Positions 21,345 to 33,279 of a stretch of 64,000 nucleotides of DNA are shown here, piece by piece. The DNA lies in NCBI GenBank assembly GCA_020746835.1, contig JAGPNK010000014.1, positions 930,001 to 994,000 on the forward strand, in the 5' to 3' direction. Every line of letters begins with the position of its first letter. Within the stretch, counting starts at the first letter, position 1. The position numbers were made by a program, and so were the translations under genes. The stretch comes from Stachybotrys elegans (lineage: Eukaryota; Ascomycota; Sordariomycetes; Hypocreales; Stachybotryaceae). Under the pieces are notes generated by a model that did no database searches, was not told the DNA's origin, and was given only the letters and a program-made list of their open reading frames with translations.

Positions 21345-22418
21345 ATGCCTGCCGAATTCATTAGTCTCACTTTTCCCAACGCCTCGACTGAGCTCAACCC
21401 TATTCCAGGTGCAGGTGTAGACCCTGGTTATCTCGTTCGTTATGCAAAAACGCTGGATGACTATGGGTTCAACTACACCCTGGTCCCTTATGATTCATCC
21501 TCTTTTGATCCCTGGACCATTGGCGCGACCATTGCAGCCGTGACCAAGAACATCAAAGTCATTATTGCTCTGCGTCCAAACACGCTTTATCCCACTGTGG
21601 CAGCCAAGGCGCTCGCTACCCTCGACCAGCTCAGCTCCGGCCGTGTTGTTGTACACTTCATTGCCGGCGGCAGCGATGCCGAACAGGCCAAAGAGGGAGA
21701 CTTTCTCAGCAAAGACGAACGCTACTCTCGTTTGGAGGAGTACATAAAAATTCTTCGCCGGGCTTGGGAGTCGGAGGAGCCTTTTGATTGGGATGGGAAG
21801 CACTACAAGTTCAAGCAGTTCAGCAATCGCGTTCGACCGACCGGCCCCATTCCCGTGTCAGTCGGCGGCTCTTCAGATGAAGCCTACCGAATCGGCGGAG
21901 CGCTGGCCGACATCTTTGGCCTGTGGGGAGAGCCATTGAAAGAGACCAAGGAGCAGATTGATCGCATCTACGCTGCAGCCGAGAAAGCAGGGCGGACAGA
22001 CCGACCTCGCATCTGGGTGACGTTCCGGCCCATCATTGCAGAGACGGAGGAACTTGCTTGGGCCAAGGCGCACAGTACGCTGGAAGCGTTGAAGAATAAC
22101 AGGGCGCAAGGTTTGGGCAAAGTAGCTCCCAATGCTCCTCCGCCACAGAATGTCGGGTCGCAGCGACTGTTGGACATTGCTGCAAAGGGCGAGGTGCAGG
22201 ATCGAGCGCTGTGGTATCCCACGGTCACCGCCACCAATGCCCGAGGCGCGTCAACGGCGCTGGTAGGAAGTTATGGGACTGTCGTTGAGTCGATATTGGA
22301 CTACATTGAGTTGGGGGCTGATCTCATCTCCATTCGCGGCTACGACAATTTTAACGATGCGGTTGACTATGGGCGGTACATTTTGCCGGCTGTGAGAAAG
22401 AGACTGCCTCAGCCTTAA
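21345..22418 (+). CDS. SsuD-like FMN-dependent alkanesulfonate monooxygenase (LLM class)
   Basis: A single intronless exon of 357 residues in the luciferase-like monooxygenase fold. Visible family features: N-terminal beta strand leading to GYLVRYAKTLDDYGF, ALRPNTLYPTVAAKALATLDQ, SGRVVVHFIAGG (flavin phosphate-loop region), ERYSRLEEYIKILRRAW, and the VSVGGSSDEAYRIGG segment. Length and motif order match bacterial SsuD (about 380 residues), which cleaves alkanesulfonates to aldehyde and sulfite using reduced FMN from a separate reductase. Absence of introns and close likeness to bacterial enzymes could reflect old horizontal acquisition, though such genes are widespread in fungi. Likely cytosolic. 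It pairs with the TauD-like gene, convergent with a 120-bp gap. Confidence 0.9.
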   Translation: MPAEFISLTFPNASTELNPIPGAGVDPGYLVRYAKTLDDYGFNYTLVPYDSSSFDPWTIGATIAAVTKNIKVIIALRPNTLYPTVAAKALATLDQLSSGRVVVHFIAGGSDAEQAKEGDFLSKDERYSRLEEYIKILRRAWESEEPFDWDGKHYKFKQFSNRVRPTGPIPVSVGGSSDEAYRIGGALADIFGLWGEPLKETKEQIDRIYAAAEKAGRTDRPRIWVTFRPIIAETEELAWAKAHSTLEALKNNRAQGLGKVAPNAPPPQNVGSQRLLDIAAKGEVQDRALWYPTVTATNARGASTALVGSYGTVVESILDYIELGADLISIRGYDNFNDAVDYGRYILPAVRKRLPQP

Positions 22419-22538
22419 GGTAGTTATCCTGCAATAGCGCTGTATCTCAATAAATCGTCATAATCGGAACAAATTACGCCATACGTTCAGGTGGGGTTGT
22501 GTAAATCGAGGCTGAGATAATTGGGTGTCTACGAACCT

Positions 22539-23837
22539 CTAGTAGGCCGCAATTTCATGAGCGCCCTCCCACATGGATACTAGCACTAGTCGGTCTCCTT
22601 CCCATGGCTGTCTGCCATGCGAGACCCGGAGGTTGTCTACCAGTAGCAAATCTCCTTCGTCCAGGGTAAGATAAATCTCCTCCTTGTCAATCACCTCAAT
22701 GAGCTTATCCAGATACTCTCTGGGGATTGGCGTTTCATCGCCATATACACAGGGGAGGTCTGTCCGTTAGCTTAGTGGTTGTTAAATTTACGTGAGACTT
22801 ACAAGTCATGCCGTCGCGACCAATGTATGGAGGCTCCAGCGCGCCAATGTCGCGAGTGATGCCATGTCGGCCCACCAGGCCGTTGAACCAGACTGGCCGC
22901 CCGCTGACGGGGTGTCGTCGTATGCCTGTCATTTTAGTACAACTCAAGCCGGAAACCGGATCACGTACCTGGGATGTGCTGCGTGAGCTCGACGCTGCCA
23001 TCTTCGAGCCATTTAAAGTCGTTTGTCAGTCGGCGGATCTGCTTCTCCGCCTTGGCTCGCTTCGTGGCCTCGTCATCACCGGGCTGCAAATCCTGGCCAA
23101 AGCTGTATTCACCCGCCCAGTTGAAGCCATTGTGCTTTCCTTCTTGCCCTGGGGCCCTGAAGAGCATCCTCATGCCGAGCCCGTGTTTTTCAACACCGCG
23201 CACAAGTTCAGGTATCTCAGCTAGGACACGGTCGAATACGGCTTCACTGTGGGCAACGGGGGTTGCTCCGCCTGACTTTGTTAGAACAGTAAATAAATGA
23301 TGGATGTGCCCACCTTTGGTCCCTTTACTAATCGAGTAAAAGTGAATATTGGCAGGAAATCGAGTATATCTGGAGTACTGCAACCGTCAGGCCCGACGCT
23401 TCATACAAATACTGTCTCCGTACCTCGTTGTGTTGATAGAATCGGGCACTAGGCAAACCCTCATTCGCCGTCCAGATATTCTCACCAACAACCGTTCGTT
23501 TGCCGGCAAGACCTATCTGCTCAAAAGGACGTGACCCTCTTCCCAGCTCGATAGCATTCACTATCTCGGCAAACGTTTCGGGCGAAGGGTGGCCAATGCC
23601 ACGGATGAGAAGCGCGCCATGGCGATCCAGCAGCTCACTGATTCTGCCAGACTCTGACAAGGCTTTCAGCGAAGCCGAGGACTCCGACACTGGTGCCTCT
23701 GCCTTTGCCCTTAGACCCTGGGGGAACACCTCGCCATAATAGGTTCGTGCCCCAGGCACATCAAATGTCTCAAACTCGACGCCCATGTTCAATGTTGCGA
23801 ATGTTGCGGTTCTGTGCCGTTGCATTTCCTTATTCAT
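22539..23837 (-). CDS. TauD/TfdA-family Fe(II)/2-oxoglutarate dioxygenase
   Basis: Five exons (23424-23837, 23314-23377, 22969-23271, 22803-22925, 22539-22759) join to 374 residues. The iron-binding facial triad is visible as His136-x-Glu138 (FYQHNE) and the distal His349 (RVSHGRQPW); the Arg of the same motif is in position to bind 2-oxoglutarate. The double-stranded beta-helix layout and GDLLLVDNLRVSHGR end match TauD/TfdA enzymes, which hydroxylate taurine or other sulfonates so that sulfite is released. Fungal relatives range widely in substrate, so taurine specificity is not proven. The start ATG at 23837 was used because the further upstream frame lacks an ATG. It is divergent from the permease gene (378 bp). 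Confidence 0.9.
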
Positions 23838-24215
23838 CTTGAAGCCTTTAAATGGCACATGGATTCCGAATGTCGGCCGAGATTACTGCTCCGCCCGACT
23901 GGTTGATGAATGGCGACAGTCCGACTAAGATCACGCAATAACCCCACAGCGTTGCGCTACAAAACAACCCTGTTGTGTCCACGATGCCTCATTGATAGCA
24001 ACTTGCAACAACAGCGGGTCTGGGTGGTCTTTGCGCGGAACTTGGCCGAGATGAAGCTATGTGCTCTAGTTGCAAGGTGATATCGAGGGCTGTTATGGCG
24101 TATACAATGCGATACCGGACATCATTTTCATAGAACTTGGTCCTCATGATTTAAAGCAGTGTTTTCGGTTTCCTGTTCCGTCTACAGCATCCAATCACGT
24201 CTAAGAATATCCATC
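23838..24215. promoter_or_regulatory. Bidirectional promoter between TauD-like and permease genes
   Basis: 378 bp separate the divergent start codons. No coding sequence. Shared control of the dioxygenase and the permease is likely; no regulator site could be assigned with confidence. Confidence 0.5.
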
Positions 24216-26091
24216 ATGTCTGACGTCCCAACCAATAAAGGTATGAATTCCAAGTATGGTATTGTAATCTTGCTCACTCATTCAGATGCCATCACGCCTG
24301 TTGTGCGGAACAGCACGGATGAAGACTACAAGGATGGAAATCTCAAAGTGGTTGAGGCCCATATCCTGCAAGAGAGGACAATCGGCATTTTCGGGGCAGT
24401 GTCGTTGATCGTCAACAAGATTATCGGTTCTGGGTAAGTGCAAGAGGATGTGTATTCGACCCTGGCTTACGAAATAGCATCTTCTCTACTCCTGCCACCA
24501 TCCTCAGGCTGTCTGGGAGTCCTGGTATGGCCCTGATGTGCTGGTTGATTGGCGGAGTTATTGCAACGTCTGGAACACTCGTGTTTCTCGAGTTTGGAAC
24601 GGCAATCCCGAGATCTGGCGGTGTCAAGAATTATCTGGAGCGTGCTTTCAGTCCGCGACTCATGCAGTCGTGTATTTACATCTTCTACTGCGTCTTTCTA
24701 CGTGAGTCTCTCCTGTGTCATTTGTACATCGCTAATTTTTGCAGAGGTATCGGCCAGTAACGCCATCACATTTTCGTCCTACATTCTCGTTTCAGCAGGC
24801 GTAGAGTCCACCACTTGGCTCCTTCGTGGGGTTGCTATCTCCAGCGCCGTCTTTGCTGTTGCCGTACATACAGTAGTACCCCGTTGGGGTAGAGCTCTGC
24901 AGGACGCCTTGGCTGCTGTCAAGATCTTTGTCCTCTTCTTCATAATTTGCTGTGGATTTGCTGCGCTCAACGGTCATCTGAGAATCGAGAAACCTCACAA
25001 CTTTACCAATGCATTTGAAGGAACCTCTAGTAACGGATACAATATCGGCACGGCTATCCTCAGTGTCATCTTTTCTTTCAACGGATATGACAACGTCAAC
25101 GCTGTATGTTCTCAGGTCTGAGTGAGAATACTGCTAATATGAACAGGTGCTGTCAGAGGTAAAGAATCCCCAGAGAACTCTCAGGATTGCGCTTCCTCTC
25201 GCCATGGGTGTAATTACGGTTCTATATCTTCTTGCTAATGTAGCTTATGTGAGTATTTCACGACAATGACGAATAATGCTAACTTCTAAAGCTCGCCGCT
25301 GTCCCTAAGGAGGAATTCATCACCGCACAAGTTACCATTGCAGCGACACTATTTGCCAACCTCTTTGGAGAATCTGCTGGCACAAAGGTTTTGCCTGTCC
25401 TTGTAGCTTTGTCTGCACTTGGTCATCTCCTAGGAGTGGCATTCACTATCCGTAAGTTCGCCCGCATCCCGATGGTTCGTCTCTAACTCTGTAAAGCCCG
25501 CCTGATTCAAGAGTTGGCCAAGGACGGTGTTCTCCCATTCTCCAACTTTATGATGGAGAATCGACCATTCAAGACACCAATTTATGCCCTGGCACTCCAT
25601 CTTGGTGTTACGATTCTCTTCATCTGCGCTCCTCCTGCTGGAGATGCCTTCAACTTTGTTGTTGCCCTCTCTAGTTACCCTACCACCATCATGTACTTGG
25701 CTCTCACCATTGGTCTCGTCAAGCTGCGGCTGGTCAAGAAAGAGCAGTGGTCCGCTCCTTTCTCTGCGCCTTGGATTATTATCGGTATATACCTGGCCGG
25801 CAACATTGTAAGAACCCCTTATCACATATCAATCACAATACTAATTTGCAGTTCCTTGCCGTAATGCCTCTTGTCAGGCCACCGGGTGGCAAGGGCAGTA
25901 CATCCCTGCCGTACTGGCTGACCTCTGTGGTTGCATTGGCGATACTTTCACTCGGCATTGTCTATTACGTGTTGCGATTTGTTCTTGTGCCTCGAATCTT
26001 TGGTTACCGTCACGTAACCTGGCAGAAGGAATTGAGCGACGGTTCAACTGTAACCAGGTTCAAGCGAGTTGGCCAGCAGACGATACAGTAG
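24216..26091 (+). CDS. Amino-acid permease of the LAT/MUP1 methionine-permease type
   Basis: Eight exons (24216-24240, 24286-24433, 24478-24701, 24745-25103, 25147-25248, 25292-25451, 25497-25807, 25852-26091) give 522 residues and about 12 membrane segments. The first helix carries the APC signature IGIFGAVSLIVNKIIGSGIF, with the unwound GSG loop that binds substrate; later segments include FSFNGYDNVNAVLSEVKNP, which resembles yeast MUP1/MUP3 and LAT transporters. MUP1-like proteins import methionine or cysteine at the plasma membrane. Next to two sulfonate-cleaving enzymes and an anion transporter, uptake of a sulfur-containing amino acid or taurine-like compound is a reasonable inference. 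All splice junctions are canonical. Confidence 0.88.
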
Positions 26092-26199
26092 ATCCAGTCT
26101 ACCAAGACTTGTGATTGGAATTTATCTGAGCATACAAACGAGAACGTTCAACCTGACTTTAATCTGTGGATTCCTATGCGTCGATTGCTATTGATTCGC

Positions 26200-27856
26200 C
26201 TAATTTAACCGGAAGATGGGGTATTCATCGCCACGGTCCAGCGGGATCCTCCCATATGTAGCATACGAAGCAATGTTTTCTGGTTCAAGTAGAACAAAGG
26301 CATATGCTGCGTTTTGTTGCCTAGTACTAACCCGGAAGCCTCCAGCGGGGATACGTACTGTCCGGCTGCCAGGCTGTGTGGTGACGCGCGATTGCCAAAT
26401 ACCCTCAAACCTACTATCTGCTGGCGTGACTGAAACAACATTGAGAGTTTGGACAGTTCCGTAAAAGTCCCGAGACAGTGTCTCAACCTCGACACCAAAG
26501 ACGCGTAAGTTTTCAGCAATATCTGTCCAAGCTGCAGCAAAGATGTAGGCTTCTGGTCGGGCACGTGTGAGGGTAGTTTCTGGAGGGGTGTTGTTGTTGA
26601 ACAGCACAGGGACCTCCACAACATTCCCTGTGGCAACTTCGACAAACTGGGTTGTGGTGTTGGTGACGCGGGATCTATCTGTGACAATAATGTCGTCGTT
26701 GCCGTCGATGAATTCCTGTCGTGCGCCTTCGATTGTCGAATACACCAAATTCTTATTGTCTACAGCGACCTGAAGAAGAGTCCGTATAGCGGTGAAACCC
26801 GCCGCAACTCGACGGTGAAAGTTCTGGTCGCCCAACCGAATGCCGCGTGTTTCTGTCAGGAACGTCAACCTCTGACCAAGACCTCCATTGTTGTGTCCGG
26901 CGTGGCTGACGGATCCAGGCTCTTGGAGCGTAGGCAGATCAGTCCCGCCAGGTGCGGTATAGTAAGGTCCGGTACGCAGGCCAAGTTTCTCGACAGCAGC
27001 GGTGATGCCCCGCAGGAAGAGGCCCTCACCAAGTGCTCGTATATCAGGATGGATGTTGGGGTTCTTGACGGGTGAGACCTGGATATCTTGGGCTTTAACC
27101 CATTGTGCATTTGCACCGAGACGAGAGCTGGCAGTAAACTCGTGGGCATCCACGGCGAGATGGGGATCGAAATCGCTCAGCAACTGCTTGATCCTGCGGG
27201 TTTGCTGACGTTGAAGAACCGCATGGTCGCGATTGGGATCAAACCCGCTGGCAAGCTGTCTCTGGAAATATGCAACCCCGTCGGGGTTATATCGTGGGAG
27301 AATAACCACATCGGCCTTTTCTAGGATAGATAGCGCCCATCTTCTGTCATTATCCAATTGGCCCAGCAAGGCCAGCAGCGCTTGGTCGCCTGCAGGCTCG
27401 TCGCCATGGACCCCACCCTGGAGCCAGATTCGAAGTTTTCGCCGCTGTTTCTGGCGATTTCTGTCCCTTTCAAAATCATTCCGATCATTTGAGAGGAACA
27501 CGTATGGGATCGAACGGCCTTCCTCCGATTTGAATCTAGGTTCATGGTAGGTGATCCAGTGATTTCGCTTTGCCAATGTACGCAAAAAAGCCTCTGGTCG
27601 AGTTAGTTTGTGCAACAACAGAGGTACTCCACGTACCTAAAGTGCTCTGGTCCGTAGGCCCGGCTGTATTGTTGGCAAAGCCCGAGGGGACTGTTCCTGG
27701 GCTGATAAGGGCGGGTGACAGGAGCCTAATTCCCTGAAGATCTGGAAAGGCTTTAGTGACGGGGAACTGGTCCTTTTCCAAAGGTCGTTGGTTGCCAGCA
27801 TATCTAGCGGCGGAGGCAATCCCGGCGTAGAGAAATGCCAAGCACAGGCTCTTCAT
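26200..27856 (-). CDS. Secreted zinc carboxypeptidase, M14 family
   Basis: Two exons (27637-27856, 26200-27593) give 537 residues. A signal peptide covers residues 1-16 (MKSLCLAFLYAGIASA). Zinc ligands are the HxxE motif GGVHGDE (His136, Glu139) and a third His224 in VDAHEF; the general-base glutamate is probably Glu321 in FLTETRG. The N-terminal Arg-rich segment and the PRYNPDG loop are typical of M14 enzymes with broad specificity. The C-terminal ~150 residues form an extra beta-rich region, as in the longer fungal group. It should act outside the cell to remove C-terminal residues or amidated groups from peptides. Convergent with the permease gene (108 bp). Confidence 0.88.
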
Positions 27857-27982
27857 GGTGCAAGATGCAAGCCAGCATACAAGATGCAACCGGTATGAGC
27901 AAGATGTAGTGGACAAAGATGCAATGGAGCAAGACTCGAGAGGCGAATATGTCTAAACGAGCTATTTGATGGGAAAGAGTCA

Positions 27983-27990
27983 TTTATATA
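27983..27990 (-). promoter_or_regulatory. TATA box of the M14 carboxypeptidase gene
   Basis: On the minus strand the sequence reads TATATAAA about 125 nt upstream of the start codon at 27856, a usual distance for a fungal secreted enzyme gene. Confidence 0.5.
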
Positions 27991-30900
27991 CACGACGGTC
28001 AACTTACCTTCTACTTGGGGAATATCCTCCTATGACGTGATTGAATGCTGGTGCAGCACCTTGCCATAACTACCGTATGCTAGCCTCCTCAAATTGCGTT
28101 ATTGCTCCGCTTTCTTTGTTATTTCTGGGCATCTGCAGACCCTGGACTGAATTTGGTGAGTACCAAGAACGCTGAGAAGGGGCCTTGGTCATAATAATTT
28201 CGGGACAATGAGGACCGAAAGTATTACGCTACCAAGATGCAATCAAAGATTGAGGACATAACTGGACGTTATTGGGGCTGGATCAATCGTCATAGAATGG
28301 TCAGATATCACACCGCCGTGGGCGGGACGTCTGCAATCGGCTAACATGTTGCACTCGCCTGTAATCAAATGGAATACTTTGCGCCCCAGTATGACAAATT
28401 CATAACCATCACTTTTGCACACGCAATCGACAAAGCTAAGCATCTGTTGACCAATGGCGGTGGCGGAAGGCTTTGACATCGCCACACTACACCCCAGCCC
28501 TGTGCTCTCAACCTAGATTGCAGATTTTCTTGCCAATTATTATCTATGGTTCGATATTGTCATTATCATCGGAGAGGGCTCCTTGAGTCACCAGTCTGTA
28601 TCCATTGGAGCAAGCAAACAAGAAATCCCACGAAATGGGAGCTCAAGAGTTAGTGCGATGCACAGATGTACAACTATCCTGCGTAGCAGGCCTTTTCCTA
28701 TTACCAACGTGCGTACACAGTTACTACTAATACAGTTGACTTGTCTGATCCATCAAGTTGGCCGTTCGACTCGCCTAACCCCAGCGTTTGTAGAAATGGT
28801 CAAGCTAGGCTAGGCTTCCCTCTTCCGTGAGTCAAACATGAGATACGACGGCCACGCAGAAGGAAGACCATTAGCAGACCTGGTATTGCAATACCAGTAT
28901 ATGACTCACCCATGCTATTTTAATCATCTTGTGCATTTTCTCGAAACTGCGGCTCCTCCTATTTAGGCGACAGCCGTTGCGTAGAGCTTCAGGTCATGGT
29001 GGAATCTCAACTGTTCGGCAACTTGAGGTAACATTCCCCCATTTTCTTTAGGCCTGTATCGGTACAAATTGCACGAGCGGCTTGAAGCCTGGCACAAACC
29101 TTCGATGACATCGACTATCGACTCTACTGCGCAAACCCTGAGACGGCTGAAACATGTGCGTGAAACTGCCCTTTACTAGGGTCTCGACTTGATTGCAGTT
29201 TATACCGTAGCACCTACTTTCAAAATCCAGGGAAAGAGAAGAGTTAGCATGTAGCCGGTGCATAGAAGGTGGCAGTGGGTGGGCGGGTATCTCGCATGGA
29301 CAACTGCGAATTGTGAAAAATCAATGTGCCCCAAGCGCCAAGCCAGGCAGCTCCTAAGAAGCCAGTTTGTGCGGTCACTACATCCAATCATGACTACGGA
29401 ACCTTTGTCTGGCGTATGGCTAAATATAAAGCAGTTTATAGTTGGAACCCATCTGTATAGGTTTATGACAAGTCAGTCACTTGACAGATATCACAAAACA
29501 ACTTGCATTTCTCCTAGTAGCCCTGTATCTTTGATACCTGCGAATATTTACAGAGCGGTACAAGGACTTGCAAGGCCAATACTTTCACTTCTTGGTGAAT
29601 CTTTCTTGGATTATTAACGGCAACGACTTAATCGTCCAATCCTGTTCCCCTAATTCTAGAACTGTTAACAGCTTTAAGTATATAGCGACTTGGGTACACC
29701 GAAACATCCCCCAAAGAAGCCACGACAGAAGCATTCATGCGGAGAGTGACAGGCGCAACCCGAATTTCTAAATGTCGTCAAGAGTTTAGTAAACCTATAA
29801 GTCAAAGTGTTGCTTAGGTGTCAGACCTTGCAGACACACGACCCTTCTATAAGATGTTTGAAGCAGGATAATTAAATAAAAGAAACAGAGGTGCTTATCC
29901 ATTACCAGATAATTCAATTTCCATTTATAGCAGAAGCCAGTATATTAAGAAGTGATCGCGGATAACTACTCACTATAGAGGACGCCTCTGCCTGCAACCA
30001 CGAGGTCGAAACCTTCTCTACTGCATATCGTTTTGTTTATAGTGAGAAGAAATTCTGGATTGCCTGCCCACGTGTAAGTTACTGGTCTCTTCTGACTGTG
30101 GGACATCCGTGTAAAAACAGAGGATCTCTACAGCTTCCCGTGAATGCCAATCATTTCAGCGGATCCCAATTAACCCTTTAGGTGCTTGATCTATAAGCTG
30201 AACAGAAGTCTATCCTCCAGGACGTAAAAGATGGAGACCTGACTTTGTACTGCAGTCAGGAGCTACGAGCTTTGCTACAAGGCAAGATAAAATCCTCAGC
30301 TTAAACAAACTGCTCTACGTCCCTTTCCCCCCACAACGACATGGCTCTGCATCGACACAGCATATACCTCAACAAGTATGTATTCGTTGTTCAAGTCCGC
30401 TTCAAACCAACGCTCATTTAACTTTCTACTAGTGGCAACTTCCCCAGATATTGCTAGTCTGTTGAGAACGAACCAGTGGGTACTTGCAAATTGACTTTAT
30501 TGCACCCAGAAGTCATTAACGGGTTAGCCCGACAGCGCTAAGAATTACCCACATACCTCTGATCGTCAGAGTATCGTCAGAATGTCAAGAATGGGGATTC
30601 TGATAATCATAAATGGCGTATCGAAAGTCTCCTTGTGCTCATGTAGGCGTTCCTTAACTTCGGTCGAAGCGTGGCGATATCGTGACTTCACTAGCAGCCT
30701 TTATTAGATGACTGGTTTCAGCCTTTAACAGCATCTCTTGGTTCTATTGGCTGCTGTGGATGGTTCTTACAGTAGCAGCTACACTACCGCAGCTACACTA
30801 CTCCATGAATGCGTTGGGACGTGAATATGTCTGTTCAATGCATTCTTGTGTTCCCACTGATCTGTCTCGGATATTGGATGCGAGATCCTACCCGACGAAT

Positions 30901-31060
30901 CTAGGTGATTTCCATTTGCATGTCAAGCCCATTGTAAATTCAAAGACGATGCATCAGCCTTAGGAGTGTTATCACTTATATATTACAGGGCTTTCCTTGA
31001 TGGCTCAGTCCTTATCACTTTGCCAACCTCTTCAATCCAGCATATTCAAGAGCCTATAAT
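27991..31060. other. Gene-poor 3-kb region
   Basis: No supported gene on either strand; open frames are short and lack domains or splice continuity. It contains R1 copy d (28524-28633). The last 100 bp are the promoter/leader of the adenosine deaminase gene. Confidence 0.55.
28524..28633 (-). repeat. Dispersed repeat R1, long diverged copy d
   Basis: The reverse complement keeps the order gtgggatttc, ccaatg-gatacagac, gtgactcaaggag, gataatgacaatatc and ataattgg seen in copies c, e and f, with more substitutions, so it is probably an older insertion. Confidence 0.7.
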
Positions 31061-32897
31061 ATGTATCTCTTTAAGTTCCTTGTACATCTGCTTCTTGCCG
31101 GGTCGGCTGCAGCGGCTGCGCCGGATCGAGTGAAACCAGACAATAATGCAGTGGCGGGATACACCAAGGCGAGGAACGAACTACTCGAATTGGAGACAAG
31201 GCAACGGCAAGGTATATCCAGAATCACATATTGCGTGCAATGATTAACCGTTACAGACTATGAATTCAGACACGCCCTGACTCCCAATTGCAAGGAAGCA
31301 CACCGGATCGTCGGTAAGATTCGACAAGAAGAGATTGACACCGTGTGGGCCCAAAATGGAGACTTTGCCGGCGAGATGTTTGCTCTGGCCCGACAAAAGA
31401 TTGGGACTACCAAACTATGGAAAATTGTCAAGCGTATGCCGAAAGGGGCCCTGCTGCACGCCCACCTCGCCGCCATGTTGCCATATGACAACTTGATCAG
31501 TATTGTTATGCGGACCAAAGGCATGACAATTGCAGCGAACCAGAGCCTTGCCACCGCAGAGAGTCGCAAAGCCGCCCAAATTTGGTTCTCCTACAACACA
31601 TCCATCGTGGACGTGGACATTTACTCCACGGGTTATATAAAGGAGGAGCAAGTCCTTCTCACCAAAGCCGCTCGAGAATTTCCAGGAGGTAATAGGGCGT
31701 TCCGCAAGTGGGTTAAGAGCAAGATGACAATCCACCGCAATGACGCTATTCAACACTATCGGGGTGTCGACAATATATGGGCAGTCTTTGAGCCCCTCTT
31801 TGGACCGCCAGGAACCATGATCAACTACGAACCCGTCTTCCGCACCTTTTTGCAACACCTCTTCCAGGGTCTGGTTGATGACAGAATCAGCTGGGTTGAG
31901 ATTCGGGCTGGAGATGCGAGACGCAGAGTAATCCACCCCGACGGGGGCCCGCAAGACCCGAGCCCAGATGCATTCTGGGATATTATGACAGAGGAACTGA
32001 ACAAGTTCAGAGAGAACTTTAGAGCTCGGAAAGATGGCGATGAATTCTATGGCGCCCGGATTATATGGTCCGACCTGCGATCCAGGAATAAGACCGTTAT
32101 TACCGAGGGTAAGTCTTCCTTGCTAGTTGAACATGGCTAACTTTGCCAGGTATGAAACAAGCTCTGGACAGGAAGAAAAAGTTCCCAAAGCTTTTCGGCG
32201 GTTACGATCTCATTTCACAGGAAGATACAGGTCGCACGCTTTTGGACCTGGCTCCGGAGCTACTTGGGTTCCAAAAAGAGGCGAGAGATAGGAAGCTCTC
32301 CATGCCTTTCTTTTTCCATGCAGGAGAAACGCTAGGCGATGGGAATGCGACCGACAAAAACCTGTTTGACGCTCTCCAGCTAAGGTCACGCAGGATTGGC
32401 CATGGCTTCTCCTTGTACAAACATCCTTTGTTGATGCAGAGAGCCATCGAGCAGCACATGTTGGTTGAGGCATGCCCCATCTCCAATGAGGTTCTGCGAC
32501 TGGCAACAGATATTCTCCATCATCCTCTACCAGCAATGATTGCCCACGGTGTCCCAACCGCCATTAGCAGCGATGACCCAGCCATGCTGGGGCAAGACAT
32601 AGCTGGCCTGAGCTATGATTTCTACCAGGTCATACAAGCATTTGACAATGTTGGCCTTGCGGGTTTGGTATGTATCTTCTGCCATCATGTCTTCGTCATC
32701 TAACTTGCTAGGGTGCCTTGGCGCAAAACAGTCTTGTCTGGTCTAATTTCGAAGACCAAGATGACGAGGCTTGGATTAATGGCATTGAGCGAGGAGCTGC
32801 TGGGAGAGGGACCAAGGGGAGACGTATTAGACACTGGAACACTCAATGGGAGGCCTACTGCGAGGAGATTTTGAACGACTATAGTGAGTATAGGTAG
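31061..32897 (+). CDS. Secreted adenosine deaminase, ADGF/CECR1 type
   Basis: Four exons (31061-31211, 31257-32108, 32150-32667, 32712-32897) give 568 residues. A signal peptide (LLLAGSAAAAA region, residues 1-20) is followed by the N-terminal extension typical of adenosine deaminase-related growth factors and then the TIM-barrel deaminase. Zinc and catalytic residues are visible: HAH (His118, His120), FHAGE (His391, Glu394), IGHG (His419), CPISNE, and SSDDP (Asp476, Asp477). The family converts extracellular adenosine to inosine; in fungi secreted forms are annotated as CECR1-like. A role in nucleoside scavenging or in altering host adenosine would be inference. The gene is intact and isolated. 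Confidence 0.9.
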
Positions 32898-33279
32898 AAT
32901 CCCGCCCGACTATATACGCTTGTACTTGCTGCCGCTGCCGCTGCTGCAGCCCCCTCATTGTCCTCTGGCTTCGACCAACCGGTAATGTCAATTATATGCT
33001 ATAGTCTGACGATCCCTTTATTGTTGACTCTATTCTTTGGTCCTGTGGGTAGCAAGGCCAATATTGTTCTTATATACTATCGTTTTTTTCTACACTGCAT
33101 GCACCTACTCCATCAAAGGTAGAATCCCATTGGGAGCACTCATACCTCGTAGACATTGGTTAGGCTAGATATCGTGGACATCGTTGAGGGAGGCAAAAAG
33201 GGGAACGTGTGGCGACAACTAGTTGTTGCTCTTACTAACAACGCGTCTCAATAAACACTGTCATACTTTGAGTTAACGT
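32898..33279. other. Intergenic region with R2 copy 2
   Basis: The 3' ends of the convergent deaminase and amidase genes flank this stretch. No gene is seen; it holds the second R2 copy and a short CTG/CCG-rich run at about 32930. Confidence 0.6.
33005..33125 (+). repeat. Dispersed repeat R2, copy 2
   Basis: Colinear with 1050-1170 over about 120 bp (ccctttattg, ggtcctgtgg, poly-T, cactgcatgcacct cores) with many substitutions and small indels. Same orientation as copy 1. No terminal inverted repeats or target duplications are evident. Confidence 0.6.
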
